A stretch of DNA of 43,514 bases from assembly GCA_964454745.1 (NCBI GenBank), contig CAYVUI010000022.1, positions 1 to 43,514 of the forward strand. Reading direction: 5' to 3'. The DNA is from CAYVUI01 sp964454745 (lineage in GTDB: Bacteria > Planctomycetota > Phycisphaerae > Sedimentisphaerales > Anaerohalosphaeraceae). The notes under the pieces are model-generated. The model ran no database searches, was not told the origin of the DNA, and saw only the letters and a list, made by a program, of their open reading frames with translations. Below, one piece after another: positions 25,538 through 34,317 of the stretch. The position numbers and the translations under genes are program-made. Each line of letters opens with the position of its first letter. The stretch's first letter is position 1.

Positions 25538-26545
25538 TTAAAAATAATCAATGGTTACACTCTCCCGGCTGTCCGCGGCTCGCTCAGCGGCAAAGCAGAT
25601 CTGCATCACATCGAAAATGTCCTGCACATCCACCATGGCTTCTGTCCTCGGGTCCAGGATGGTTTCGATAAAATTATGAATCATTCCATCTTTCTCACGG
25701 CCCGGATATTCTGCATCAATAGCATCAATCACATGTTCCCGGTCATCTCCGCGAACTTCATAAGTCGATTCCAGGTCATGGAAAAAAGATTTCTCCGTAC
25801 CATAAACACTGATTTTATGAAAGTGCGGATGTCGGCAGCCGGCATTGGCCGTGACCACCGAGACCATGTCATTTTCAAATTGCAGGATCATGGCCGCGAA
25901 ATCCCGAAATCCAAAGCCGCTTCCCTGCGTGCCGACCTGGTTGCCCATACAGCTCACTCGGGTCGGCTTTTTCCCGGTCATCCATACGATCAAATCCACG
26001 ATATGAATGGCGGCCCCGTAAATAATCGAATAGAAATCCATCCTGCCGCGCCAGCCGTCCGTCAGCTTGAAGGCCCGCCCCCAAAGGTAATCGCCCTCAA
26101 TCGAAATTATTCGGCCAAATGCCCCGCCCTGGATTTCCTCACGAACTTTCCGGAACAGCGGGCACGTCCGCAAATTCAGATTGCAGGAAAGACGCAAGCC
26201 CTTCTTTTGGCCAAGCATTTCCCATATCTCCCTGGCCTGTTGCGGATAAAGACAAAGCGGCTTCTCCACGAACACATGTTTGCCTCGCTCAAGGGCACCC
26301 ATCACCTGTTCAAAATGCACATCATCGTACGATGCGACGGAAACAATATCAATTTCATCATCCTCCAGGATTCCCTCCGCCTTGGTGCAGGTATCTATCG
26401 CCGGATATTGCTCACCAATCTCCGTGAGTTTTCCCTCGTCAATATCACAGACCCGCCTCACCTCGCAGCCCGGATGCGCATCAAACGCCCGGACATGATG
26501 CCGCCCAACTCCCAGGCCGATCACACCTGCCCTGAGCGTACCCAT
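25538..26545 (-). CDS. Gfo/Idh/MocA family oxidoreductase (copy 2)
   Basis: A 335-residue NAD(P)-dependent oxidoreductase. The cofactor loop VIGLGVGRHH is at residues 8-17 and E-K-P at 94-96 (FVEKPLCLY). GAAIHIVDLIVWMTG holds the likely catalytic histidine and aspartate. The start shares a base with the stop of the upstream cytidylyltransferase (TGATG). It resembles copy 1 at 16785 only at family level, so the two probably act on different sugars. Like copy 1 it directly follows an SpsF gene, a pairing that suggests the oxidoreductase and activating enzyme work on one compound. Confidence 0.88.
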   Translation of the reverse strand: MGTLRAGVIGLGVGRHHVRAFDAHPGCEVRRVCDIDEGKLTEIGEQYPAIDTCTKAEGILEDDEIDIVSVASYDDVHFEQVMGALERGKHVFVEKPLCLYPQQAREIWEMLGQKKGLRLSCNLNLRTCPLFRKVREEIQGGAFGRIISIEGDYLWGRAFKLTDGWRGRMDFYSIIYGAAIHIVDLIVWMTGKKPTRVSCMGNQVGTQGSGFGFRDFAAMILQFENDMVSVVTANAGCRHPHFHKISVYGTEKSFFHDLESTYEVRGDDREHVIDAIDAEYPGREKDGMIHNFIETILDPRTEAMVDVQDIFDVMQICFAAERAADSRESVTIDYF

Positions 26546-27255
26546 CAGCCTGTCCCCCCGGTGCCGTCAAGACAATTCAGCAACTCCACGCACTCCTGCC
26601 AGCCGTAACTCCAGTGCGGTCGCTCCATCGAACCGATAACTCCCGAAATACGGTCAAAATCTTCGTGCGTATCCACCACCAGGCTAAGAGATGAACAATC
26701 CTCTTCGGCCTCGAATGCCTCAATTGAGAATCGCTCTGCATTGCGATAAAAATAAGCGGTTACATGCTCAAAATCTTCCGGCTCGCAAAAAGAGCCGTAG
26801 GCCTCCAGGAACATCTTCGACTTGAGCACTTCCACCGATTGCCCCTTTGGATACGTCCGGGGATGTACATTCGTTACAATATCCGCATTCGTTGTCGCAA
26901 TAAGATCGAAAGCCTTTTCAATTAGCCCGGTATCCAGCAGGGGGCTGTCACCGCAGATCCGCGCGAAATAATCCGGTTCAAAATTGCCAATGCATTCAAC
27001 AAATCGCCCGGCCACATCTTCCAGCGGCCCGCGAAGAATACCAAGCCCTGCCGTTGCACAAAACTCTCCAATCGGATCATCACTCGCATCATCGGACGTG
27101 GCGATCACGATCTCCTCGCGGGAAAAAACGCGACTCAAACGCTCGGTCAGATATCCCAGCATGGGTTTGCCCGCAATCGGCATCAGCACCTTGCCGGGCA
27201 GCCGGCTCGAGCTCATCCTTGCCTGAACAATTACGGTACGTTTGTATTGACTCAT
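26545..27255 (-). CDS. SpsF-type cytidylyltransferase (copy 2)
   Basis: A 236-residue CTP-dependent nucleotidyltransferase. VQARMSSSRLPGKVLMPI is the nucleotide loop near residues 10-27. RICGDSPLLDTGLIEKAF is the metal and sugar region. VVDTHEDFDRI is the SpsF-type end. It would activate a sugar acid, probably the NeuB product made four genes downstream, to its CMP form. The gap to the wzt stop is 22 bases, without a visible ribosome site. Which of the two SpsF copies serves NeuB cannot be decided here. Confidence 0.86.
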   Translation of the reverse strand: MSQYKRTVIVQARMSSSRLPGKVLMPIAGKPMLGYLTERLSRVFSREEIVIATSDDASDDPIGEFCATAGLGILRGPLEDVAGRFVECIGNFEPDYFARICGDSPLLDTGLIEKAFDLIATTNADIVTNVHPRTYPKGQSVEVLKSKMFLEAYGSFCEPEDFEHVTAYFYRNAERFSIEAFEAEEDCSSLSLVVDTHEDFDRISGVIGSMERPHWSYGWQECVELLNCLDGTGGTG

Positions 27256-27277
27256 AAAAACTTACACGCAGCCAGCC

Positions 27278-28591
27278 TTACTTTCCAGCCAGGCCCTTGC
27301 GTTCCATACTCCACCGCAGCCGCGGACGGATCAGCCCCTCCGAGCAGCTCGAATAATTTTCATTATATCCCTTGAACTTCACATCAAATTCAAGGATTTT
27401 CTTCAGGGTCAAATGTTCATTTTTCAGGCTGATCAGGCAGGTCGTCAAGTAGTAATTGCGGGTGGTAAAAGTATCCCTCGGAAAACCACAGCGAATGCTG
27501 TACGTCCCCGGCTCCAGTTCATAAAAGTTTTCCGTGATCGACGTATCGTCAATGTTATACGAAGTAAAAACCGGCGAGTTAAATTCATCCACCACGCTGA
27601 CAAGCACGTTGAGATTCTGCAAACTCCGCAGGCACTCAAATTCAATATCCACGAAAATTTCCTCATCCGAATCAAAAAAATTGCGGCAATTCTCATTCGC
27701 ATCCAGGATCTGAACCCGGTGATATCGAACACTCGGGTTCCGGCGATTGATCTGTCCCTCCATCCTCTCTTCGATCTGTCCCTTTTCCGCAACCGACCCC
27801 TCAATCAGGTTCCGGTCCAGGTACGTCGAGATCACACGCTCCGACGCCCCCTCGTACACCAGTTTGCCCCCGTCCAGCAGGATACTCCGCGGACACAGGT
27901 TCTTCACCGCGTTCATATTATGGCTTACGAAAAGAACCGTCCGCCCCTTCTTGGAAATCCCCTTCATTTTGCCCAAACACTTCTTCTGAAACTCTGCATC
28001 CCCCACAGCCAGCACCTCATCCACCAGCATGATCTCCGGTTCCAAATGCGCTGCCACCGCAAAGGCCAGCCGAACATACATCCCCGACGAATACCGCTTC
28101 ACGGGCGTATCAATAAAACGCTCTACCCCGGAAAAATCCACGATTTCGTCAAATTTTGTATCGATCTCCCCCCGGGTCATGCCCAGGATCGTTCCGTTTA
28201 AATACACATTTTCCCGCCCGGTCAGCTCCGGGTGAAACCCCGTCCCCACTTCCAAAAGCGAGGCCACGCGCCCCTTCATCTTCACAAATCCCTTCGAAGG
28301 TGTCGTCACCTGTGAAAGAATCTTCAGCAGCGTCGATTTGCCCGCGCCGTTCTTTCCAATGATTCCCAGCACTTCCCCCTGTTCGACCGCAAAATCGATA
28401 TCCTCCAGCGCCCAGAACCGCTCCCCCTCGCGCCCCGGCTCAAAATCCTGCGTGATCCGCAAATTCGGATCCTCTTTCCCGCGCTTGCGTGCCCACCAGC
28501 TTTGCAGGTCTTTATAAAGCGAACCGTGACTGATCACCCCGTACCGATACTGCTTCCACAAATGTTCAACCGATAAAACAACGCTGCTCAT
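27278..28591 (-). CDS. wzt: O-antigen ABC transporter ATP-binding protein with Wzt C-terminal domain
   Basis: The ATPase of a polysaccharide exporter, 437 residues. Walker A GKNGAGKST is at about residues 79-87, the signature YSSGMYVRL at 168-176 and Walker B IMLVDEVLAVGD at 188-199, with the switch histidine in FVSHNMN. From about residue 285 there is an extra beta-sandwich (SVRYHRVQILDANE and YSIRCGFPRD are in it) matching the Wzt carbohydrate-binding domain. In known systems that domain recognises the modified non-reducing end of the finished chain. The ATG at 28591 begins two bases after the wzm stop. Confidence 0.92.
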   Translation of the reverse strand: MSSVVLSVEHLWKQYRYGVISHGSLYKDLQSWWARKRGKEDPNLRITQDFEPGREGERFWALEDIDFAVEQGEVLGIIGKNGAGKSTLLKILSQVTTPSKGFVKMKGRVASLLEVGTGFHPELTGRENVYLNGTILGMTRGEIDTKFDEIVDFSGVERFIDTPVKRYSSGMYVRLAFAVAAHLEPEIMLVDEVLAVGDAEFQKKCLGKMKGISKKGRTVLFVSHNMNAVKNLCPRSILLDGGKLVYEGASERVISTYLDRNLIEGSVAEKGQIEERMEGQINRRNPSVRYHRVQILDANENCRNFFDSDEEIFVDIEFECLRSLQNLNVLVSVVDEFNSPVFTSYNIDDTSITENFYELEPGTYSIRCGFPRDTFTTRNYYLTTCLISLKNEHLTLKKILEFDVKFKGYNENYSSCSEGLIRPRLRWSMERKGLAGK

Positions 28592-28593
28592 GA

Positions 28594-29466
28594 TCAAACA
28601 GTATCCATAAAGTCTTTTTCAATTCGCGTAAACAAAAGCAGGCTTACCAGCAAGATTCCAAGCGTAATCCCCCAGCTTGTCAGGATATACGGCAGCTTTA
28701 CGACGCCCGCCCCCAGAAAACCGTAGCGAAACACCTCGATCACCGACGTCATCGGGTTCAGCAGGTACACCCAGCGGTATTTCTCCGATACAATTGAAAG
28801 CGGGTACACAATCGGCGTGGCATACATCCACAACTGCACCGCGAAATTCATTGCGAACGACAGGTCCCGATACTTCGTCGTCAGCGAAGAAACAAAAATC
28901 CCGCTGCCAAGTCCCAGCAGTGCCATTTGCAGGATCAAAAGCGGAAGTAGAAGTGCAATCGTATTCGGAACAAGAATCGCCCCGCGGAAATAGTAAAAGG
29001 CATAAACCCCCAGGAACAGTACGAACTGGATCATAAATTGAACCAGGTTGATAATCACAATCGAGATCGGAACCGAAAGCCGCGGAAAATAAACCTTTCC
29101 GAAAATGCCCGCGTTCTTGATAAACGTATTCGACGTCTTAATCAAACAGCTCGAAAAATACGTCCAGCAGACCGTCCCGGACAGATAAAACAAAAACGCC
29201 GGCGTATCATCCGTCGAGATTTGCGCAACTTTCCCGAAAATGAACGTAAAGACCACAGTCGTCAAAACCGGCTGGATCACGTACCAAAGCGGGCCAAGAA
29301 TCGTCTGCTTGTAAAACGTTACAAAATCACGCTTTACAAAAAGCCAGATCAGCTCACGATATCGCCATAACTCACCCAGCGATAAATCAAACCAACTCCG
29401 CTTTGGGGTGAGGATTCGGCTCCACTGTTCACGGGAATTCGCAGAAATATTGGTGTTTTCAGCCAT
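28594..29466 (-). CDS. wzm: O-antigen ABC transporter permease
   Basis: A 290-residue ABC-2-type inner-membrane permease with about six membrane segments. The family stretch LWRYRELIWLFVKRDF precedes segment 1, and TILGPLWYVIQPVL starts it. VYFPRLSVPISIVIINL and LLNPMTSVIEVFRYGFLG are conserved in exporters of O-antigen and teichoic acid. With Wzt it moves the undecaprenyl-linked polymer to the periplasm. It is the first gene of operon B, downstream of a terminator and a roughly 120-bp leader carrying the shared 21-bp motif. Confidence 0.93.
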   Translation of the reverse strand: MAENTNISANSREQWSRILTPKRSWFDLSLGELWRYRELIWLFVKRDFVTFYKQTILGPLWYVIQPVLTTVVFTFIFGKVAQISTDDTPAFLFYLSGTVCWTYFSSCLIKTSNTFIKNAGIFGKVYFPRLSVPISIVIINLVQFMIQFVLFLGVYAFYYFRGAILVPNTIALLLPLLILQMALLGLGSGIFVSSLTTKYRDLSFAMNFAVQLWMYATPIVYPLSIVSEKYRWVYLLNPMTSVIEVFRYGFLGAGVVKLPYILTSWGITLGILLVSLLLFTRIEKDFMDTV

Positions 29467-29505
29467 GAAAATGAGGAAAAAATGAATCGAACCCGATCAG
29501 GACAA

Positions 29506-29526
29506 ACTCCGTCCCCGTCGGGTGCA
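29506..29526 (-). repeat. Shared 21-bp leader motif, copy A (upstream of wzm)
   Basis: On the plus strand the motif reads ACTCCGTCCC, then C, then GTCGGGTGCA. It matches 19 of 21 bases of the copy at 39212-39232. Both copies lie in the leader of a minus-strand polysaccharide operon, here 40 bases before the wzm start. Read on the minus strand the core is CGACGGGGACGGAGT. CCCC at 29513-29516 and GGGG at 29527-29530 can pair around it. It may be an ops/JUMPStart-like element or a degenerate REP-type repeat. Confidence 0.6.
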
Positions 29527-29622
29527 GGGGTAACTGGGAATCGAAATGAAGTATCATTCATCCCTGGAGATACCGATGCAATCCCTTTGCCTCCATAAAT
29601 CTATTTTATTTAATAGTTTATG

Positions 29623-29657
29623 AAAAAAAGACGGATAAGCTCAAAACCTCCGTCTTT
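29623..29657 (-). terminator. Intrinsic terminator ending operon A
   Basis: A perfect 9-bp inverted repeat: AAAGACGGA at 29627-29635 and TCCGTCTTT at 29649-29657, with a 13-base loop. Read on the minus strand the stem is followed directly by a run of seven T, so it works for leftward transcription. It lies about 100 bases after the stop of the 29756-30385 gene and before the wzm leader. The 29467-29755 gap also holds an AT-rich stretch at 29590-29625 that could contain the operon B promoter (for example TTTTCA, 17 bases, TAGATT), but this is weak. Confidence 0.85.
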
Positions 29658-29755
29658 CGTTAGATTACCAAGAGGAAAGTATACTCGCCTCTTCCTGCCC
29701 TTTCAAGCCTTATTTTGAGGGGCAAATCACTCTGCAAAAAGGATTTAAGGGGCCA

Positions 29756-30385
29756 TTATGGGTCTGTTTCCAGCGGTTTTGTCTCTTCTTTGGCCTCAGG
29801 CAAAAGAGCGGCTTTCTCTGGGGAAAGCAGTTGATTTGGGTCCGAATATGCGGGAAAAAAGATTGTATTTACAATCTCTCGCAAAGCCTCCGCGTTTCGG
29901 TAAAATTCTTCTCTTTCCTCCTCGGGCATCTGCTCGAGCATTGCCCCCGCTGAATTGACCGCCTCAATCAAATCGCCCGGCAGAGCTTCAATATTCTCTT
30001 TCATCGAACGTTTGAGCCGTTCAGGCATGCGCGAAAACCCTTTTTCTGCAAAAATATCCACGATGGATAGGAAAATCACCAGAACACCAAGCAGTAAACC
30101 CGACAAAATACAAGATTTTAACAGAAAAGAGACCATCTCCCTCTTTAAAAACCGCTTTGTTTGCGTCGGCTCCGGCAGCGCAACCGATTCCTCAAGCCCC
30201 AGCCGGCATACATTCTCAAAATAATTCCGCTTGGCCGCTTCGAGTTTTTCCCATGCACCCTCCAGCCGCTCATCCTCAGCGATCAGCGAAAGCTCTGCAA
30301 TATAGAGATAAAACTTCCCATCACGCTGATAGGTCAAAACCGTATAATCAAGACCCGTAAAAGTGTCCATTTTTTGCTGGTTCAC
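29756..30385 (-). CDS. Single-pass membrane protein of unknown function
   Basis: A 209-residue protein I do not recognise. An N-terminal soluble part of about 95 residues contains a beta-rich start (YTVLTYQRDGKFYLYIAEL) and a helix. One hydrophobic segment follows (LLKSCILSGLLLGVLVIFL). The C-terminal part is acidic and helical, with EQMPEEEREEFYRNAEALRE, and then a Pro/Glu-rich tail. The GTG at 30385 has AGGAG seven bases upstream, a better site than the ATG five codons later. It is the last gene of operon A, 16 bases after the large membrane protein. It might regulate or scaffold the membrane glycosyltransferase beside it; there is no direct evidence. Confidence 0.65.
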   Translation of the reverse strand: MNQQKMDTFTGLDYTVLTYQRDGKFYLYIAELSLIAEDERLEGAWEKLEAAKRNYFENVCRLGLEESVALPEPTQTKRFLKREMVSFLLKSCILSGLLLGVLVIFLSIVDIFAEKGFSRMPERLKRSMKENIEALPGDLIEAVNSAGAMLEQMPEEEREEFYRNAEALREIVNTIFFPAYSDPNQLLSPEKAALLPEAKEETKPLETDP

Positions 30386-30401
30386 TTGGTTTCTCCTGTT
30401 T

Positions 30402-32321
30402 TCAGTCTGCAACGAGTATCACCAGATCATTTTCAATTAATACGTGTTTTTCGAGCGGTACATTGCTCACCGAGAGAATATGAGATGCCTCCGGGCCCTT
30501 GGTGGCGATTAGTACCGGTCCGTATTGGTCCAGAATTTCCTGTATATTCCCCGCATAGATCGTCTCCCGATCTCTCTCAAAATGTGCCAGGTGGTCCGCC
30601 CGTTCCCCCGGAGGTCCAAGTGTCGCCCCGCTAAGAGGCAGCTCACTGTGAAAAGCGAGTGAATACGCAATTCGTGACCAGTCCAGCGAATTGATATACC
30701 GCGGATAAATCATGACCGCGTTCTTGCCCTGGGCCAGTTCTTTAAGTTTCGCCTGCGATTCTTCCGGAATGGCGTTGGCGATTTCATTGCCCTTGGTTAC
30801 CGGCAGTGTATACAGGTATCCCCACACTTCGTACAGATGAATTCCAAAAAGTACAATCAACAGCCCGACCACCAGGCCGGACCGCAGTTTCAGCGGATTT
30901 TCCCGATCCGTCAGGTACCGTTTTGCAAACAGGTAAATGGCAATCAAAATCAAAAACAGCGCCAGTGGAATCCCCAGCCGCGTCAGCGACCGCGCGAACA
31001 TAAACTTCGTCCAAAAGGTCGCAACCAGCAAAGAAGGCGTCGGCAGCAGGTTCATCCGGTACCCGCCGACATGCAGGATATACCCAAGTGAAACCACAAA
31101 AAGCGCAGCACACGACAATCCCAAAAGCCCCGGCAGGGAAAACCACCGTTTTCCTGCGTAATGCTTCGCATAGTTCCTCAATCGGCCTTTTGCCCAATAC
31201 AACCCCCGCTTTCGCGCCCGTTCTCTAATCTCGTATCCAATCACAAACCCAAGCAAAACCAGCGGTATCGTTCCAAGGTATAGCACCGCAGGCGTGGTCT
31301 GCCCGTCCTGTAATTTTGCCGTTGTCAGCGGGAATCCCAGCTTTGTCGGAATCGCCGATGGGCCTCCCCGCCTGTAAAGCGGTATGTCCGGTCCCGTTTC
31401 CGGCGGAACAAAAAACGCCAGTAAATCCGCCACATGAAATCCACCGCCGTGTCCGCCCCCGTAACCCCAACCCGTCTCAAACCGGTATCGGTAGGGGCTT
31501 GCGCCGGCATCCACGCGAAGATTGGACTGATTACCTACCGCCGCCGCCGCGACCTGTGAAAGAACCAGCGACAAAACAAACGCCGCTACTGTCCGACCGA
31601 ACTGCCGCTTCACCAGGTCGCTTTGAATCCGAATCTGTTCAAAGAACAGAAAACCAATCAGGCACAGGAATAGAATCAAAATTCCCATCAAAACATAATA
31701 TCCCGTCAACGCGGCCAGCGTGACCACCATCGCAATCGGCACAATCCGAATCCACGACGGCCTCCGGTAAAGCCGCACAAAAAAGTACGCAAATGACAGG
31801 TACAGCGGAAAATAATACATGTGGTACGAATGCCCGTTATACCCCATGCTCTTGTATAGTACCGGGTGGCTAAGCCCGAGAACCAGCCCTGCAAACAGAC
31901 AAATCCAGAAATTCTTCTGCCCAAAGCTCCGCAATAGCCCGGCTGCGAACACACCGGTAAAAAACACCGCCAGGATCTCCGCCAGCGGGTAATAATAAAA
32001 CTCCGCCAGCCCGGGAAAAATTTTCGAAAGCATCTTCAGCGGGATCGCCCAGAATGGAATCGACCCCCGCGCGATATTCCCGGCCTCAAAAGGAAACGCC
32101 AGGTTGTGAATCTGCCCCAGCGGCCACGAAAGCGGCTCCTGTGCAAAGATCAGGTATCGTCCGTAATATCCGATATTATCGTAATCCGGTGCCAAAGGCA
32201 TCCACCCCGAAAACGGAAGGCAGTTACGCCACTTCAGGCCAAAGAACAGCGCCGGCCCGAGCCCGCACAGAAACACGGAAACAAAATTCAATACCCCTTT
32301 TTTCATGAAGTTACTCATCAT
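30402..32321 (-). CDS. Large multi-pass membrane protein, GT-C/YfhO-like
   Basis: A 639-residue protein with about ten to twelve membrane segments and a soluble C-terminal part of about 130 residues. The first outer loop has a D-Y-D-N cluster (APDYDNIGYYGRY), and another loop has MGYNGHSYHMYYFPLY; acidic residues after the first segment are typical of GT-C glycosyltransferases that use polyprenyl-phosphate sugars. A glycine-rich loop (GWGYGGGHGGGFH) lies mid-protein. It may transfer a side-branch sugar in the periplasm. The resemblance is to fold class, not to a named family. Confidence 0.6.
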   Translation of the reverse strand: MMSNFMKKGVLNFVSVFLCGLGPALFFGLKWRNCLPFSGWMPLAPDYDNIGYYGRYLIFAQEPLSWPLGQIHNLAFPFEAGNIARGSIPFWAIPLKMLSKIFPGLAEFYYYPLAEILAVFFTGVFAAGLLRSFGQKNFWICLFAGLVLGLSHPVLYKSMGYNGHSYHMYYFPLYLSFAYFFVRLYRRPSWIRIVPIAMVVTLAALTGYYVLMGILILFLCLIGFLFFEQIRIQSDLVKRQFGRTVAAFVLSLVLSQVAAAAVGNQSNLRVDAGASPYRYRFETGWGYGGGHGGGFHVADLLAFFVPPETGPDIPLYRRGGPSAIPTKLGFPLTTAKLQDGQTTPAVLYLGTIPLVLLGFVIGYEIRERARKRGLYWAKGRLRNYAKHYAGKRWFSLPGLLGLSCAALFVVSLGYILHVGGYRMNLLPTPSLLVATFWTKFMFARSLTRLGIPLALFLILIAIYLFAKRYLTDRENPLKLRSGLVVGLLIVLFGIHLYEVWGYLYTLPVTKGNEIANAIPEESQAKLKELAQGKNAVMIYPRYINSLDWSRIAYSLAFHSELPLSGATLGPPGERADHLAHFERDRETIYAGNIQEILDQYGPVLIATKGPEASHILSVSNVPLEKHVLIENDLVILVAD

Positions 32322-32353
32322 TGTTTGCCCAATGGTTCAGAAATGAAGAGCTG

Positions 32354-33364
32354 TCACTTACTAAACTTGTGTTTAACTCTCACCAAAATATCCGCAACAA
32401 TCCGCAAAAAGGACAGCCGTCTTATCAGCTCATAAACCGTATGATTCAGATATGGGCAGATATCCGCCTGTAAACCCTTTTGCCGCGCAAAATTTCGGAT
32501 GAAAAAGTAAAAACGAACCAGCAGTCCCCAGCGAATCTTTCCTGCCCGCAGGGTAACTGTCCGAAAATCGCGTATAAAAAGTTCAAGAAAAGCCTTCAGG
32601 TTTTTCTGGTAATGTTGCCGAAGCGTTTGCCCTGCAAAAAGAGCCTCTGTCGATCCGATCATTTCTTTTTGCGCACTGAAATAAGACGCAAAGTCCCCAC
32701 TCTTTACCGACAAAGAATCCGCGTGCGTGCGAAGCATAACCAAATGTTCCGGCAGGTAAACAATGCTTTCAAGCAGTGCAGCGTTAAAAAGGATGAAATG
32801 CTCCGAGTACGGCGAAAATCCGCTGCCGAATTTTCGCATCCCGCCAATCTTCTGGATAAAATCCCTGCGAAAAAAGCCATAGCAGCCGAGAACACTGATT
32901 TCACCTTCAAAAAAATTCCTTAAAAAATCACACCCGTCAATAATAACTTCTTCACGCGAGGTTGTATCAGCATCGTCAATCTCCGTTCCCTTGTGAAACG
33001 AGGAATAAATGCACGGCGGCCGATCATACTTCTCGATCAAGGCCGAGATTTTCGCCAGTGCCCCCGGCAGGTACAGGTCATCATCCGCCAGCCACGTAAA
33101 ATACTCCCCCCGGCTTTCGTCCAGCAGGGCGTTCATATTGCTCAGTTCACCCAGGTTCTCGGTCCGGTTGATGATCCGAACCCTTGCATCGTCAATCCCC
33201 AGGCTCTCCTTCGAGACCGGTTCAGGCGGATAATCATTTCCTACCAGCACCTCGATGTTCACATTTCCCTGCTTCGCGATAGACCTCAGGCACTCCCTGA
33301 GCATATCCGGCCTTCGGTACGTCGTAATCCCGATTGAGATCAGCGGTTGGTTTGCCCAGTCCAT
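32354..33364 (-). CDS. Glycosyltransferase family 2
   Basis: A 336-residue GT-A-fold inverting glycosyltransferase. LISIGITTYRRPDMLRECL is the N-terminal strand and helix, VLVGNDYPP follows, and the metal-binding D-D-D is at about residues 94-96 in WLADDDLYLPG. GCYGFFRRDFI and YSEHFILFNAALL are acceptor-side segments. The C-terminal 90 residues are basic and helical, probably membrane-peripheral. The ATG at 33364 is preferred over an in-frame TTG three codons upstream. Sugar specificity is unknown. Confidence 0.88.
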   Translation of the reverse strand: MDWANQPLISIGITTYRRPDMLRECLRSIAKQGNVNIEVLVGNDYPPEPVSKESLGIDDARVRIINRTENLGELSNMNALLDESRGEYFTWLADDDLYLPGALAKISALIEKYDRPPCIYSSFHKGTEIDDADTTSREEVIIDGCDFLRNFFEGEISVLGCYGFFRRDFIQKIGGMRKFGSGFSPYSEHFILFNAALLESIVYLPEHLVMLRTHADSLSVKSGDFASYFSAQKEMIGSTEALFAGQTLRQHYQKNLKAFLELFIRDFRTVTLRAGKIRWGLLVRFYFFIRNFARQKGLQADICPYLNHTVYELIRRLSFLRIVADILVRVKHKFSK

Positions 33365-33378
33365 AGCATCCAAAAAGA

Positions 33379-34317
33379 TTACACCCCGTTAGCTCCGGCC
33401 AGCAATGCAAGGGTGTCTTCAACACATTTCTCGATGCTCCCTTCGAATGCAAAGCCCTTGCTGCAAAACCGATCATTGGCCACATGATAACTGAGCTGGT
33501 TCATGATCTCCGTCTCCACAAAGTTGATCGAAAGGTCCGAAACACGCTTGCGGATGTATTCGACAATATCATGAACCGTCAGGTTCTCGGTCAAAACATT
33601 GTACACGCGGTTATCAAAAATCTCGTTTTGGATAATAAACGCAATCGCTCGGGCCGCGTCATCGAGGTCCAGGTACGGTCGTTTTTGGTGCAGTGCCGTT
33701 TGCCACACCGTCAGCGGTTGGCCAAGCACAGCCTGCCAGCAGAATTTATTGACCGCCGTATGAAACCGCATCCCCGGAGAGGTCCCCGCAATCGTACCGA
33801 ATCGACAGGTAATAAACCTGAATTCCCCTTTTGCAGCCAGCGCCGCCAGCAGCTCTTCCTCCCGCAGCTTGGTCTCCGCGTAGGGGCTCTGGGGCTTTAG
33901 CTCGTTGCGTCCGCATGTTTCATCCACGACATCACTTTGCGTTCCGTACACACTCGTCGAAGAAAGATGGATCATCGCCGCTCCCGTTTTTCGGCACGCC
34001 TTCGCGATCCGTTCGGTCGTGTAATAGTTATTCTGTTCAACCTTCTCCTTGTTGGCGAAGCTTCCCGCCGCATCGGTAATCGCCGCAAGCTGGATCACCG
34101 CGTCACAGCCGGAAAAGATCTCCTCCAGCTCCAGCTCCAGCACATCCCCTTCATAAAAACGGTATTGTCCCTCCCGGGGCAGATCAAAAAGCGAACAGTA
34201 TCGCTGCGTCATCATATTGTCGATCATTCGGACCTCCGCCCCATCCAGGGCTCCGGGCAAAACCCGGATCAGCTTCGAGCCGATATGTCCAAGTGCTCCT
34301 GCAATTGCAATCTTCAT
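33379..34317 (-). CDS. SDR-family nucleotide-sugar epimerase/dehydratase
   Basis: A 312-residue extended SDR. The cofactor loop is IAGALGHIGSKL, slightly unusual with LGHIG. HLSSTSVYG holds the catalytic serine region and YAETKLREE is the Y-x3-K. CRFGTIAGTSPGMRF and RPYLDLDDAARAI are typical of sugar SDRs. The stop-start overlap with the next SDR (34314) is four bases, ATGA. With that gene and the SDR at 36479 it forms a set of three sugar SDRs in operon A. Reaction unknown. Confidence 0.85.
   Translation of the reverse strand: MKIAIAGALGHIGSKLIRVLPGALDGAEVRMIDNMMTQRYCSLFDLPREGQYRFYEGDVLELELEEIFSGCDAVIQLAAITDAAGSFANKEKVEQNNYYTTERIAKACRKTGAAMIHLSSTSVYGTQSDVVDETCGRNELKPQSPYAETKLREEELLAALAAKGEFRFITCRFGTIAGTSPGMRFHTAVNKFCWQAVLGQPLTVWQTALHQKRPYLDLDDAARAIAFIIQNEIFDNRVYNVLTENLTVHDIVEYIRKRVSDLSINFVETEIMNQLSYHVANDRFCSKGFAFEGSIEKCVEDTLALLAGANGV

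Noticed and set aside
25265..26608. Plus-strand open frame of about 447 codons
   Set aside because: It is opposite the Gfo/Idh/MocA gene and part of the DegT gene, both of which have clear motifs; no domain is seen in the plus-strand product.
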